Shown: piece by piece, positions 7,327-15,466 of the stretch
Layout of the letters: every line of letters starts with the position of its first letter
How positions within the stretch are numbered: position 1 is the stretch's first letter
Assembly (NCBI GenBank): GCA_030530425.1
Contig: JAUMVA010000007.1
Span: 1 to 32,162 of the forward strand
Direction of reading: 5' to 3'
DNA from: Candidatus Saccharimonadota bacterium
GTDB taxonomy: Bacteria; Patescibacteriota; Saccharimonadia; Saccharimonadales; Saccharimonadaceae
DNA: 32,162 nt
Notes under the pieces: generated by a model
What the model was told of the DNA's origin: nothing
The model's database searches: none
Seen by the model: the letters and a program-made list of their open reading frames with translations, nothing else
Position numbers and translations under genes: made by a program

Positions 7327-9492
7327 TCACATACTTTTGCGTTCGGTAATTTCTGCCATTTTTGCAGCATTCAAACGAGTATCGCCAGCTACTCTTGAAT
7401 AGCTCAGATAACCATTCATACGATCAATTTTAGTAACAAATCGACTACCGCAAATTGGACACTTGTCCATGTTCAATTCTTCATGTCCACAACTTTCACA
7501 ATAAGACAAAGCCATATTAATACCCTCATAAAATCCCAATTTCATAGCTCGACGAACCAAACTTTTTATAGCTTTTAGATTATAGTCAAGTGGATAGCGA
7601 ACGTATTGAATGCGACCACCACCAAACAAATCCCAAAACTCACGTTCAGCGTCCTGCTTTTCAATTGGATCAATGTTTTCCGTTACATGGCAATGGAAAG
7701 AATTTGAAACATATTCGCGATCAGACACATTCTTAATTGCGCCATACCTTTTACGGAATTGTTGAATCTGCTTGCCGCACAATGATTCAGCTGGCGTTCC
7801 ATAAATAGCATATAAAATACCATCTTCTTTTTTAAAGCCAGTAATCTTTTTGTTGATATATTCCATGACTTCCAATGCAAAACTATTGTCTTCAATCAGA
7901 CTGCACTGATTATATAACTGCTGTAACTCATTTAAAGCTGTAATACCAAAGGAAAAAGTTACATAATCAAGCAGCGGGCGAATATTGTCACTTGGTTTTA
8001 AATTACCTTTGTAAAAACCACCCTGCGTAAAAGCCACTGGATTCGATGAAGCTTTCAATTTTCCGAGATAATCACGAGTCCTAATGTGCAATCGACGAAT
8101 CATTTCCAAATATTCATCAAGGACTTTATAGAAATCTCGACCATCTTCTCTGGATTTAGCTAAAATCATCGGTAAATGTAAAGAAATCGCTCCACCGTTC
8201 CAGCGTCCAATAAACACCGGCTGATCGTCTTCATTGCTTGGTTCCATACCACCGCCTTCGTAATATGGCGACAGGAATGCTCGACAGCCCATTGGTGAAA
8301 CCACTTTTTTGTAGCGTTTATACATATCGGTCACACTATTAACCGCACCTTCTCCAGTTAAACTCAGAAAATCTGGGTACATCGCCTTACTCGAACATTC
8401 AATTGCTAAATCAAAAAGATCAGCATTTTGACAGCCTTCTTCATGTAGCTCCTCATCATACAAAAATACAAGTTTAGGAAACAGAACTGGTCGTTTAAAA
8501 CCAGGTTTTCCCTGACCATTCATTCTCGTCCGTAAAATCTCTTCAGCGATCATTTTACCCCATTTGTCAGTAGCTAGGCCAAATGTGAAAGTTACAAATG
8601 GATAATCACCACGACTTGACCCTAAAGTATTAAGTTTATACTCAATTCCCTGCAGGCCTTGACGAAGATCTCTTTTTACATTTTCGCATGCTCGTTGATA
8701 AGCATAATCACGCTGTTCCTCAGTTTTTTCTTCATCATAATATTCCAATCCTTGACTGAGATATTTATCAAAACTGTGTGCGACGTATTTAGAGAGAGTC
8801 TCATCAATTTGAGGAATAGTAAAACCACCATATTGTTGAGCAGCAACCGACAGAATCACATCACCAGTCACCGCCAATGCTGAATCGATACCTTTTGGTT
8901 CGTTATACCATAAGTTTCCCATTTCAAAACCACCACTTAATACTGTTTTTAAGTCAAACAGACAGCAGTTTAAGGTGTCAAGACGAGCTGACATATCATG
9001 GATATAAATATAGCCATCATATATAGCTTGCAGTTCATCTTTATTTAAAAAGAAATGTTTGTAATGTTCCTTATTCAGCTCATTAAAAATCAGTGATCGT
9101 TTTGTTGCAACCAAAGTCGCATCAGAGTTTGAGTTTTCTTTATCTCCAAGATAACGAATACGTTCTGCCTCTGAAAAAACTTTTTCATAAATTGCTGCAT
9201 AAACTGTTTTGTAATTACGATACTCGCGATATGATTTTGCAACTTTAGCATTGACCGATTCGAGCGCTATCTCTACCATTTTGTGAATGGTCGCTACTGG
9301 AATTTCAGTTAAACCAGTTTTAGCGATCTCCCGCAATACTTCATCGACGACTTTTTGATCATCGTCTTCAGTTAACTTGACCATTACTCGATCTGCTGAT
9401 TTGTGAATCGCTATCACAATTTTACTCTTGTCAAAACCCTGAAGCGAGCCATCTTTCTTTACAATCTTAATCCTATTAGAAACGTCTTTCAT
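7327..9492 (-). CDS. nrdD: Anaerobic (class III) ribonucleoside-triphosphate reductase
   Basis: This glycyl-radical enzyme reduces ribonucleoside triphosphates to deoxy forms under anoxia. The 721-residue protein begins with an ATP-cone regulatory domain (about residues 8-100: IVKKDGSLQGFDKSKI). The ten-stranded barrel follows (TLGSSRGDYPFVTFTFG, NDEDQPVFIGRWNGGAISLHLP). The C-terminus has a zinc-binding pair of Cys motifs (CESC, CPIC) and the radical loop RMNGYLS, with the radical Gly at about 694. A GGAGG ribosome binding site lies 6 nt upstream of ATG 9492. It is the first gene of nrdD-nrdG. The ATP cone implies allosteric control by ATP/dATP. I see no clear NrdR box upstream. This suggests an anaerobic or facultative life, as in oral or gut Saccharibacteria. 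Confidence 0.97.
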   Translation of the reverse strand: MKDVSNRIKIVKKDGSLQGFDKSKIVIAIHKSADRVMVKLTEDDDQKVVDEVLREIAKTGLTEIPVATIHKMVEIALESVNAKVAKSYREYRNYKTVYAAIYEKVFSEAERIRYLGDKENSNSDATLVATKRSLIFNELNKEHYKHFFLNKDELQAIYDGYIYIHDMSARLDTLNCCLFDLKTVLSGGFEMGNLWYNEPKGIDSALAVTGDVILSVAAQQYGGFTIPQIDETLSKYVAHSFDKYLSQGLEYYDEEKTEEQRDYAYQRACENVKRDLRQGLQGIEYKLNTLGSSRGDYPFVTFTFGLATDKWGKMIAEEILRTRMNGQGKPGFKRPVLFPKLVFLYDEELHEEGCQNADLFDLAIECSSKAMYPDFLSLTGEGAVNSVTDMYKRYKKVVSPMGCRAFLSPYYEGGGMEPSNEDDQPVFIGRWNGGAISLHLPMILAKSREDGRDFYKVLDEYLEMIRRLHIRTRDYLGKLKASSNPVAFTQGGFYKGNLKPSDNIRPLLDYVTFSFGITALNELQQLYNQCSLIEDNSFALEVMEYINKKITGFKKEDGILYAIYGTPAESLCGKQIQQFRKRYGAIKNVSDREYVSNSFHCHVTENIDPIEKQDAEREFWDLFGGGRIQYVRYPLDYNLKAIKSLVRRAMKLGFYEGINMALSYCESCGHEELNMDKCPICGSRFVTKIDRMNGYLSYSRVAGDTRLNAAKMAEITERKSM

Positions 9493-9559
9493 AATATACC
9501 TCCTATACCAAATTGTTAATTTACTATTTTCCAGCTCTATAACATTTACTGTACTAAAA

Positions 9560-9587
9560 ATTATACTGATTTTGTTTATTTTTTAAA
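9560..9587 (-). promoter_or_regulatory. Promoter of nrdD-nrdG
   Basis: On the minus strand, TTTAAA and a perfect TATAAT (9565-9560) are separated by about 16 bp. They predict a leader of about 60 nt containing GGAGG. Unlike most first genes here, this one is not leaderless. Confidence 0.45.
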
Positions 9588-9617
9588 GCTTTTGATGACT
9601 TTTTTGCTCTCGTCTTG

Positions 9618-9642
9618 AGATAAAAACGTTGTATTTTTATCT
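9618..9642 (-). terminator. Possible terminator of the D,D-carboxypeptidase gene
   Basis: AGATAAAAA and TTTTTATCT pair perfectly over 9 bp around a 7-nt loop and overlap the stop codon of the carboxypeptidase gene. The stem is AT-rich and there is no extra U tract beyond it, so support is weak. Confidence 0.35.
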
Positions 9643-10615
9643 ATAATAAATTATGTAAAATTATTTGCAAATCATTTATATGATGAGGAGTTGGTTTGGC
9701 TAAATTATCTAATGGCGCCCCCAAAGTAATAATCAAAAGCTCATGCCCATTACGACTCACTAAAACCGCTAAACATAGCCCAGCCTGACCAGTCGTACCA
9801 GTTTTTGCTCCTAAAATTTCAAACCCATTAATAATTTTCGTGTCGAGTTTAGAAAATAAAGTACTTTTTATTAACAACTCACGATTCAGTGAAGTAGCTT
9901 GATACTGTTCGGTGGTAAAAATCTGGCGAAAAATTGGATTTTTCAAAGCTTCTTTGAGTATTTTTAATACATCCTCGGCTGTTGAATACTGCAATTGATT
10001 ATCTAGGCCAATTGAATTAGCAAAATGCGTTTTTTCCGCTCCTAATTCTTTTGCGCGCTGATTCATAAAAGCCGCAAAAGTTGTTTGGTCACCACTTATT
10101 TCTCTTGCTAGCACATAGCCAGACTCCCCACCAGAAGCCAATATCAAGCCATGCAATAAATCTCGGACACTGACTGATTCACCAGCTAAAAAACCAGCTG
10201 TTGACGCTTGATATTGACGCATAAGATTTAGAGTTTGGGTATCAATAGTAATTTTTTGTTCCAAATCTAATTTTTCTATCGCTAACATAGCTGTCATGAT
10301 TTTAGCTAACGAAGCAATCGAACTGACCGACTGAGCATTTTGACTAAAAACAAGCTCTTGATTTGTCAAATCGTAAATCAAAGCTGACTGGCTGGTTAAT
10401 TTAGGCCGTAAAGCGTCATATTTAATCGTAATTTTTGGTTTAATCGGTTTAACAATTGGAATCGTATCCTTTGATAAACTTGTTTTTGTAACTTGTTGCC
10501 CAGTTGTCTGTTTAACAATCGTTTTTTCGTCCAAATCTAATAACCATATATTTAGCCAGCAACTTCCCAACACCAATATGACAAGTCCGAATAAGACCGC
10601 TATAGTATATCTCAT
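9641..10615 (-). CDS. D-alanyl-D-alanine carboxypeptidase (PBP5/DacA family, S11)
   Basis: These penicillin-binding proteins trim the terminal D-Ala from peptidoglycan stem peptides outside the membrane. The 324-residue protein has an N-terminal hydrophobic anchor (about residues 4-26), a basic/Thr-rich spacer, then the serine peptidase domain with SLAK (102-105, nucleophile Ser102), HFANSIGLD (about 197-205) and KTG (271-273). The second catalytic motif, usually SGN, reads SGG (161-163), which is odd and may affect activity. The C-terminal domain of classical DacA is missing or very short. The start ATG 10615 lies 7 nt after an extended -10 (TGATAGAAT) with no Shine-Dalgarno, indicating a leaderless, monocistronic message. 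Confidence 0.9.
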   Translation of the reverse strand: MRYTIAVLFGLVILVLGSCWLNIWLLDLDEKTIVKQTTGQQVTKTSLSKDTIPIVKPIKPKITIKYDALRPKLTSQSALIYDLTNQELVFSQNAQSVSSIASLAKIMTAMLAIEKLDLEQKITIDTQTLNLMRQYQASTAGFLAGESVSVRDLLHGLILASGGESGYVLAREISGDQTTFAAFMNQRAKELGAEKTHFANSIGLDNQLQYSTAEDVLKILKEALKNPIFRQIFTTEQYQATSLNRELLIKSTLFSKLDTKIINGFEILGAKTGTTGQAGLCLAVLVSRNGHELLIITLGAPLDNLAKPTPHHINDLQIILHNLL

Positions 10616-10622
10616 TAACTAC

Positions 10623-10631
10623 ATTCTATCA
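10623..10631 (-). promoter_or_regulatory. Extended -10 of the D,D-carboxypeptidase gene, leaderless
   Basis: On the minus strand, TGATAGAAT is an extended -10 with TAGAAT at 10628-10623. It ends 7 nt before ATG 10615, and no -35 of note is visible. Confidence 0.5.
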
Positions 10632-10660
10632 TATATTAGCATAATTATTTAGTTTTAGCA

Positions 10661-10694
10661 TTTAAAAAGTCACCCGATCAAGTGACTTTTTAAA
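10661..10694. terminator. Terminator after the ABC permease gene
   Basis: TTTAAAAAGTCAC (10661-10673) and GTGACTTTTTAAA (10682-10694) form a perfect 13-bp stem with an 8-nt loop. A/T tracts on both sides let it end the PadR-ABC operon just after the permease stop at 10698. Confidence 0.88.
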
Positions 10695-10697
10695 TAT

Positions 10698-13007
10698 TTA
10701 TTCGTTGCGATTTTCTTCAAAACTAGTAATTTTTTTGAGAATTGGTAAGATCATTAAGATGATCACTACTGTAGCTGTCAACGATAGACCAATTGCTACG
10801 AAATAATCAGTTGTTGGCATTGCAAACACAAATTGTTGACTCATAGTCGCTCCTAGATAGCGAGAGGTCATAATTCCAGCAATCATTGCTACAATTGAAG
10901 CCAAAGCCAAAGGAATAAATGATTCAATCATCACTACTCGATTCAGCATTTTAATATCAGTACCCATCAATCGCAAGTTATAGAATGATTTTTTACGCTC
11001 AAAGAATGCTCCAATCGTTGACACCGCCAAGCTAAATCCAGCCACAAAGATAGTCATTACCGTACCAGCCATTACCGCTTGTAGTAGACCACTGATTCCC
11101 TTCAATGGGTCATAGCTTTCGTTATCAGTCCGCAGATGACCATTAAAACCAGTTTCGTACATTGCGGCAGCAATTATATTTTGCATCCTTTTGCGTCCAG
11201 ATCGAGAAGCTTCTGCGCTTTCAAAAACTAAGGTTTTTTCGAAAGTTTTGTTTTCAACAGTACCCTTTTCGAGCATAATTTTATCTAATTTAATTAATTT
11301 GCTTTCATTAGCTCGATGATTGATGTAGAAAATTACTTGATCATTATCCTGATAGTCTTTTGGACACTGTAAACGAGTTAATTCACTGACCTCTTTACAA
11401 CTATAGATATTGCCAAATATCTGTTTATCGGTATCCGTACTATCAGCTAATTCACTAGTCTGAAAATAGTAACGCGTGTCTTTAATTTTTACTAAAGTTT
11501 TAGACAGCTCTGGGTCTTGAGCAATTCTATTAAGCACATTTTTCAAGTCAGAATCCGTTTCAGCCCTATATCTTAATACTCCTGGACGAATCTCAGAATT
11601 AGCAAGTGCAACTGTACTAACCGTCCGACCATAATACTGACGATAAGTCTGCTCAACGCTAGCTGCCATTGACATAAAGAAGCTTCCAACAAACAGCGCC
11701 AAAACAACACCACTTACGCTTGAAAAAATCGATCGCGAGAACATTTGCATACGCTTACCAGACATAATTGTCGTTGCATTATTTCCAAAATAGCCAATTA
11801 CTTTAGCTGACAAAAAAGTTAAGATTGGGCCTGAAACTACTAAACCGATCATCATTAAAACAAAAGTGATTACAAAATAAAGCAGACTGGCACTACCTTG
11901 CTCTAAAAACCATTCCGGACCAAGCTGATTTAATTTCCAAATGCCACCGATCGCTAATAGCATAGGTAACAAACCAAAAACAGTCGGCTTACGCAACTTT
12001 CGCTGATTTTTGACCACACCAAGTGGTGAAGTTTTAACTTTTAGAAGAGTAATCCAATTGACCATAACTGCGATTAGTAAAACCAAACCGATCACAGCCA
12101 CAAAAATCGACGGGGTTACTTTATAATCACTCAAGAATAATACATCGTCACCAAGTTTTAAATTAGCAAGGACTGTGTATTTTAATATCTGATAAAGCCC
12201 AGTTCCAAGCAAAATTGCCAATCCTGAAAACGCTAAAGTTTCAGCTAGAATAATTTGATTAATTTGACGCTTTGAGCTACCAATCAAACTCAAGGCTGCA
12301 TAACGCTGTTCTCGCTGCATCATACCAACTCTAGTCGCTGAGATCACTAATATTAACAAGGGGAAACAAACGCCAATCCCACACAAAGCCATAAATACAT
12401 TAATGATTATTCTAGTACGATTCAGTTCTTCTTTATCTGCTTTAATAACCTTATTACTGTCTATCACTCTAATACCAAAACCATTCCGATCTTTACTATT
12501 CAATTTTAATTGTTCATCTGGGATACGATAGATGACCAATCGCTTATTTGGCGTTGACAATAGACTATCTGGTACGGCAATTTTAACATCATAACCAGCG
12601 TAGCGCTCTTTTAATATCGGATTAGTATTAATAAAATCCATCATACCTTTTGATACAAACAATTCTTTTTCGGCTGGTTGACGAACTAAATTAGGTAAGA
12701 GTGGAGAGTCCGAGTCAATCTGTCGAATACCTATTTCTTTTATCCCTTCATCACCCAATGCTGTTGATGATAATTGAATTAAAGTTTTGCCCTTGAGTGA
12801 ACTTGGATTTCCGTCGTAAGTATTAGTATTCTGGTAAAATAAATTGGTTTCCCAAAGCATACGACGCATGTTTTCACTACTTGCATTACCGAACGCCATA
12901 GCCGATAGCAAAATTGCTGTTGCTAACATAATCGCAAACACGATAACTACGTTACGAAACCAACCTTGTTTGTCAGTGCGTTTTAGAAAAAGCCAACTGA
13001 GTTCCAT
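10698..13007 (-). CDS. ABC transporter permease, FtsX/MacB-like
   Basis: The 769-residue permease has two FtsX-type modules. An N-terminal helix (about 17-40) is followed by a large external domain (about 45-195), a transmembrane block (about 200-450), a second external domain (about 455-640) and three terminal helices (about 645-760). The repeated motif before each block (LSLIGSSKRQINQIILAE and YNLRLMGTDIKMLNRVV) is the cytoplasmic coupling region of FtsX permeases. Such permeases usually drive mechanotransmission, lipoprotein release or peptide-antibiotic export rather than small-solute uptake. The start overlaps the ATPase stop by one base (TAATG), so the two are translationally coupled. 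PadR control fits an inducible detoxification or envelope-stress role, but the substrate is unknown. Confidence 0.93.
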   Translation of the reverse strand: MELSWLFLKRTDKQGWFRNVVIVFAIMLATAILLSAMAFGNASSENMRRMLWETNLFYQNTNTYDGNPSSLKGKTLIQLSSTALGDEGIKEIGIRQIDSDSPLLPNLVRQPAEKELFVSKGMMDFINTNPILKERYAGYDVKIAVPDSLLSTPNKRLVIYRIPDEQLKLNSKDRNGFGIRVIDSNKVIKADKEELNRTRIIINVFMALCGIGVCFPLLILVISATRVGMMQREQRYAALSLIGSSKRQINQIILAETLAFSGLAILLGTGLYQILKYTVLANLKLGDDVLFLSDYKVTPSIFVAVIGLVLLIAVMVNWITLLKVKTSPLGVVKNQRKLRKPTVFGLLPMLLAIGGIWKLNQLGPEWFLEQGSASLLYFVITFVLMMIGLVVSGPILTFLSAKVIGYFGNNATTIMSGKRMQMFSRSIFSSVSGVVLALFVGSFFMSMAASVEQTYRQYYGRTVSTVALANSEIRPGVLRYRAETDSDLKNVLNRIAQDPELSKTLVKIKDTRYYFQTSELADSTDTDKQIFGNIYSCKEVSELTRLQCPKDYQDNDQVIFYINHRANESKLIKLDKIMLEKGTVENKTFEKTLVFESAEASRSGRKRMQNIIAAAMYETGFNGHLRTDNESYDPLKGISGLLQAVMAGTVMTIFVAGFSLAVSTIGAFFERKKSFYNLRLMGTDIKMLNRVVMIESFIPLALASIVAMIAGIMTSRYLGATMSQQFVFAMPTTDYFVAIGLSLTATVVIILMILPILKKITSFEENRNE

Positions 13008-13675
13008 TATTTTTCCCCCATAACAACACCATCACGAACAATCACTTCGCGATCGGCGTAAGCAGCAATTGTAGCCTCATGAGTTACCATAATTACTGTG
13101 GTATTATTTTCTTTAGCGGTTGTAATGAATAATTCCATGACTTTTTCTGAGTTTATAGAGTCTAAAGAACCAGTTGGTTCATCAGCAAATAAAATTTTTG
13201 GCTTGATAATCATTGCTCTAGCAATTGCTACTCGTTGAGCCTGGCCACCAGATAATTCACCTGAGTTTTGATTCATATTTTTGGCTAAACCAACTTTTTT
13301 TAGCCAACTTTTAGCTTCAGCATAGGCTTCAGCTTTTTTTACACCATTAATTAAAAGTGGCAAAGCGACGTTGTCTAAAGCCGTTAATTCTGGCACTAAT
13401 TGCGAAAATTGAAACACAAAACCAAATTTTTCACGACGCAATTGATTACGCTTTTTATCAGACATCTTACCAATATTCTTACCTTCAAACAGCACCTCAC
13501 CCGAATCAATCTTCAATATTCCAGCTAAACAATGTAGCAGCGTTGATTTTCCTGAGCCACTTGCTCCAACTACTGCTACAATTTCGCCCTCTTCAATTGC
13601 AAAATCTGCTCCGCGTAAAGCCATAGTGTTCTTATTAAATGATTTTTTAATATTCTTTGCTTCAATTATTTTCAT
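13007..13675 (-). CDS. ABC transporter ATP-binding protein, LolD/MacB type
   Basis: The 222-residue ATPase powers the adjacent FtsX-like permease. Visible are Walker A GASGSGKST (37-45), the Q-loop around VFQFSQL (87-93), signature LSGGQ (141-145), Walker B ILFADEPTGS with catalytic Glu166 (161-170) and the switch His in VTHE. Length and sequence match the MacB/LolD/FtsE subgroup. An AAGGAG ribosome binding site lies 8 nt before ATG 13675, inside the end of padR. The start overlaps the padR stop by 4 bp (ATGA), indicating tight coupling in a padR-ATPase-permease operon. Confidence 0.96.
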   Translation of the reverse strand: MKIIEAKNIKKSFNKNTMALRGADFAIEEGEIVAVVGASGSGKSTLLHCLAGILKIDSGEVLFEGKNIGKMSDKKRNQLRREKFGFVFQFSQLVPELTALDNVALPLLINGVKKAEAYAEAKSWLKKVGLAKNMNQNSGELSGGQAQRVAIARAMIIKPKILFADEPTGSLDSINSEKVMELFITTAKENNTTVIMVTHEATIAAYADREVIVRDGVVMGEK

Positions 13676-14196
13676 AAAGCTAACTCCTTTTTTAAATTTA
13701 ATAAACGACTCTCAGTTAAATCAATCCATTTTAAATCCGCTTCAATGTGATAAATCGCATGATCAGCCAGTAGCATAAACGACAAATCTCCTTGTCTGCG
13801 TTGTTTTGTGATTTCACGCATTCTCTGCATATGAGCTTGGCGTTGAACATCAAGATATTTAGCAGCGTCTTTTTTTAACATTAAAGCCAAGACGACTTTT
13901 GTAAATAATTCAGCTTGTAATTTCGGTTGAGGCATCTCTGGAGTTAATAACCAGTCTTCTAATTTTTGTCGACCGAACTCAGTGATTTGGTATTTTTTAC
14001 GATCCGGCCCTTCAGTTGAACTCTCTGCTGAAATTTTTACCTGATCATCTCTCGCCAATCTAGACAATGTTGCATAAACTTGACCATAAGCTAACGGTTT
14101 TTCACCAGAGAATAGACGATCGTATTCCTGTTTTAAATCATAACCGTAACTTGGCGATTTCGCTATTAATCCTAACAATGTTGATGAGGTGTTCAT
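13672..14196 (-). CDS. PadR family transcriptional regulator
   Basis: The 174-residue protein has an N-terminal winged helix (LLGLIAKSPSYGYDLKQEYD ... GQVYATLSRLARDD ... RKKYQITEFGRQKLEDWL, about residues 6-90) and a C-terminal helical dimerisation region, typical of PadR proteins. I chose ATG 14196, which gives the family-like start MNTSSTLLG. The frame is open 22 codons further, but that would cross the promoter. A TTGACA/TATAGT promoter ends 6 nt before this ATG, so the message is leaderless. The -10 is embedded in a perfect palindrome that is likely the PadR operator, so autorepression is expected. It heads the ABC transporter operon. Confidence 0.93.
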   Translation of the reverse strand: MNTSSTLLGLIAKSPSYGYDLKQEYDRLFSGEKPLAYGQVYATLSRLARDDQVKISAESSTEGPDRKKYQITEFGRQKLEDWLLTPEMPQPKLQAELFTKVVLALMLKKDAAKYLDVQRQAHMQRMREITKQRRQGDLSFMLLADHAIYHIEADLKWIDLTESRLLNLKKELAL

Positions 14197-14202
14197 ATTA
14201 TC

Positions 14203-14223
14203 ACTATACATTGAGTGTATAGT
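14203..14223. promoter_or_regulatory. Probable PadR operator
   Basis: ACTATACA and TGTATAGT form a perfect inverted repeat with 8-bp arms and a 5-bp centre. It covers the padR -10 and touches the -35 of the divergent GtrA promoter. Binding here would block padR-ABC and could also affect the glycosyltransferase operon. Confidence 0.65.
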
Positions 14224-14232
14224 TGATGTCAA
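14203..14232 (-). promoter_or_regulatory. Leaderless promoter of the padR-ABC operon
   Basis: On the minus strand a perfect TTGACA (14232-14227) and TATAGT (14208-14203) are separated by 18 bp. The -10 ends 6 nt before ATG 14196. Confidence 0.7.
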
Positions 14233-14250
14233 GCTATTTTGTGGTAAAAT
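14223..14250 (+). promoter_or_regulatory. Leaderless promoter of the GtrA-GT2 operon
   Basis: TTGATG (14223-14228) and TAAAAT (14245-14250), with TG upstream of the -10, are separated by 16 bp. The -10 ends 6 nt before ATG 14257. It overlaps the padR promoter back to back. Confidence 0.65.
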
Positions 14251-14256
14251 GTATGT

Positions 14257-14694
14257 ATGCAAAAAACGACTACTTATATCAAAAGTTTACTGCTGCGACA
14301 CCAAAACTTCGTTCGCTACATCATATCAGGAGGCACAGCAGCCGTAGTTGAATATCTGTTATTTAACTTATTATTTTACATAGTCATAAAAGAAGTTCTA
14401 ATAGTGTCACAGATCATTAGCTATAGTGCTGGTTTATTAACTGCATTTTTATTACATCATTTTTGGACATTTAAGACCAATGGCAAACATAAGCATTCAT
14501 CGCGTAAGCAATTTATCATGTATTCTACGGTTTCGATTACTAATCTAGTAATATCAAGTTTTGTTCTGGTTCAACTAAAGAACTTTGGATTTTATCCTTG
14601 GTTAGCAAAAATCATTGTCATGGGCATGGTAGTACTCTGGAACTTCTTTATTATGAATAAAATTATTTTTGGGTCCGATAATGGCAACGAGTAG
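14257..14694 (+). CDS. GtrA family membrane protein
   Basis: The 145-residue protein has four transmembrane helices and the GtrA/DPMS fold: FVRYIISGGTAAVVEYLLF at the first helix, SYSAGLLTAFLLHHFWTF around the second, and a final VVLWNFFIMNKIIF. GtrA proteins help present or flip polyprenyl-phosphate-linked sugars, usually next to a GT2 enzyme that makes the lipid-linked sugar, as here. It overlaps the GT2 start by 14 bp, implying coupling. The start is leaderless, 6 nt after a -10. Confidence 0.92.
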   Translation: MQKTTTYIKSLLLRHQNFVRYIISGGTAAVVEYLLFNLLFYIVIKEVLIVSQIISYSAGLLTAFLLHHFWTFKTNGKHKHSSRKQFIMYSTVSITNLVISSFVLVQLKNFGFYPWLAKIIVMGMVVLWNFFIMNKIIFGSDNGNE

Positions 14695-15466
14695 CAAGTC
14701 GGTTTTTCTTTCTGTAATTATTCCATCTTATAATGAGGTTTCCAATTTTCAACGTGGCTGTTTAAATAAGCTAATCCCATTTTTAGAAAAACAAAATTAT
14801 CAATATGAAATTATTTTTTCTGACGATGGATCAACCGACCAGACCGTAGCATTACTTACTGATTTTATACAAGATAATCTTAAACACGCCAAACATGGTA
14901 ACTTATTTCTATTAAAGAATAAACACGGAGGAAAGGTTGCTGCGGTCCGAAACGGCATGAATAAAGCCAAAGGACAATGGCGACTTTTTACTGATTTTGA
15001 TCAAAGTACAGATATTTCTGAAGTGCAGAAACTTTTAGATTTTACAAATCAAAAATACGATATTATCTTTGGCTCACGTAAAATTGACCCGCTACAAGTT
15101 AAGGCTAAGTGGTATCGACGAATTATTGGTGATAGCTTCAATATTTTAGTGCGTTTATTTACTGGACTTAAAATACGTGATACGCAATGCGGTTTCAAGT
15201 TATTTAGTCAATCAGCTAGTCAACTTTTCAATCGTCTGTATGTTTATAGCCCAGATCGAGTTCATGAAACTGGTGCTTTTACTGGAGCTTTTGACGTCGA
15301 GTTATTTTATTTAGCTCAAAAGCAAGGTTTGAGCTTTAAAGAAGTTCAAGTCAAATGGCAGCATTTTGATACTACACGTGTCAACTTATTGAAAGATTCG
15401 TTGCGTATGTTTAATGATATTTTAAAAATTCGTCTAGCTGATAAACAAGGCCGCTATCAATCTTAA
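14681..15466 (+). CDS. Glycosyltransferase family 2, polyprenyl-phosphate glycosyltransferase-like
   Basis: The 261-residue enzyme resembles dolichyl/undecaprenyl-phosphate glucosyl or mannosyl transferases. Motifs are VIIPSYNE (12-19), FSDDGSTD (46-53), KHGGKVAAVRNGM, the metal-binding FTDFDQ, the acceptor region IRDTQCGFKLF, and the catalytic-base region AFDVELFYLAQKQG. There are no C-terminal membrane helices; the adjacent GtrA protein probably supplies the membrane part. I chose ATG 14681 over TTG 14669, because the ATG is preferred and gives the usual short N-terminus. It makes a lipid-linked sugar donor that the GT39-like enzyme at 15463-16965 could use. The two genes converge and overlap by 4 bp. 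Confidence 0.93.
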   Translation: MATSSKSVFLSVIIPSYNEVSNFQRGCLNKLIPFLEKQNYQYEIIFSDDGSTDQTVALLTDFIQDNLKHAKHGNLFLLKNKHGGKVAAVRNGMNKAKGQWRLFTDFDQSTDISEVQKLLDFTNQKYDIIFGSRKIDPLQVKAKWYRRIIGDSFNILVRLFTGLKIRDTQCGFKLFSQSASQLFNRLYVYSPDRVHETGAFTGAFDVELFYLAQKQGLSFKEVQVKWQHFDTTRVNLLKDSLRMFNDILKIRLADKQGRYQS

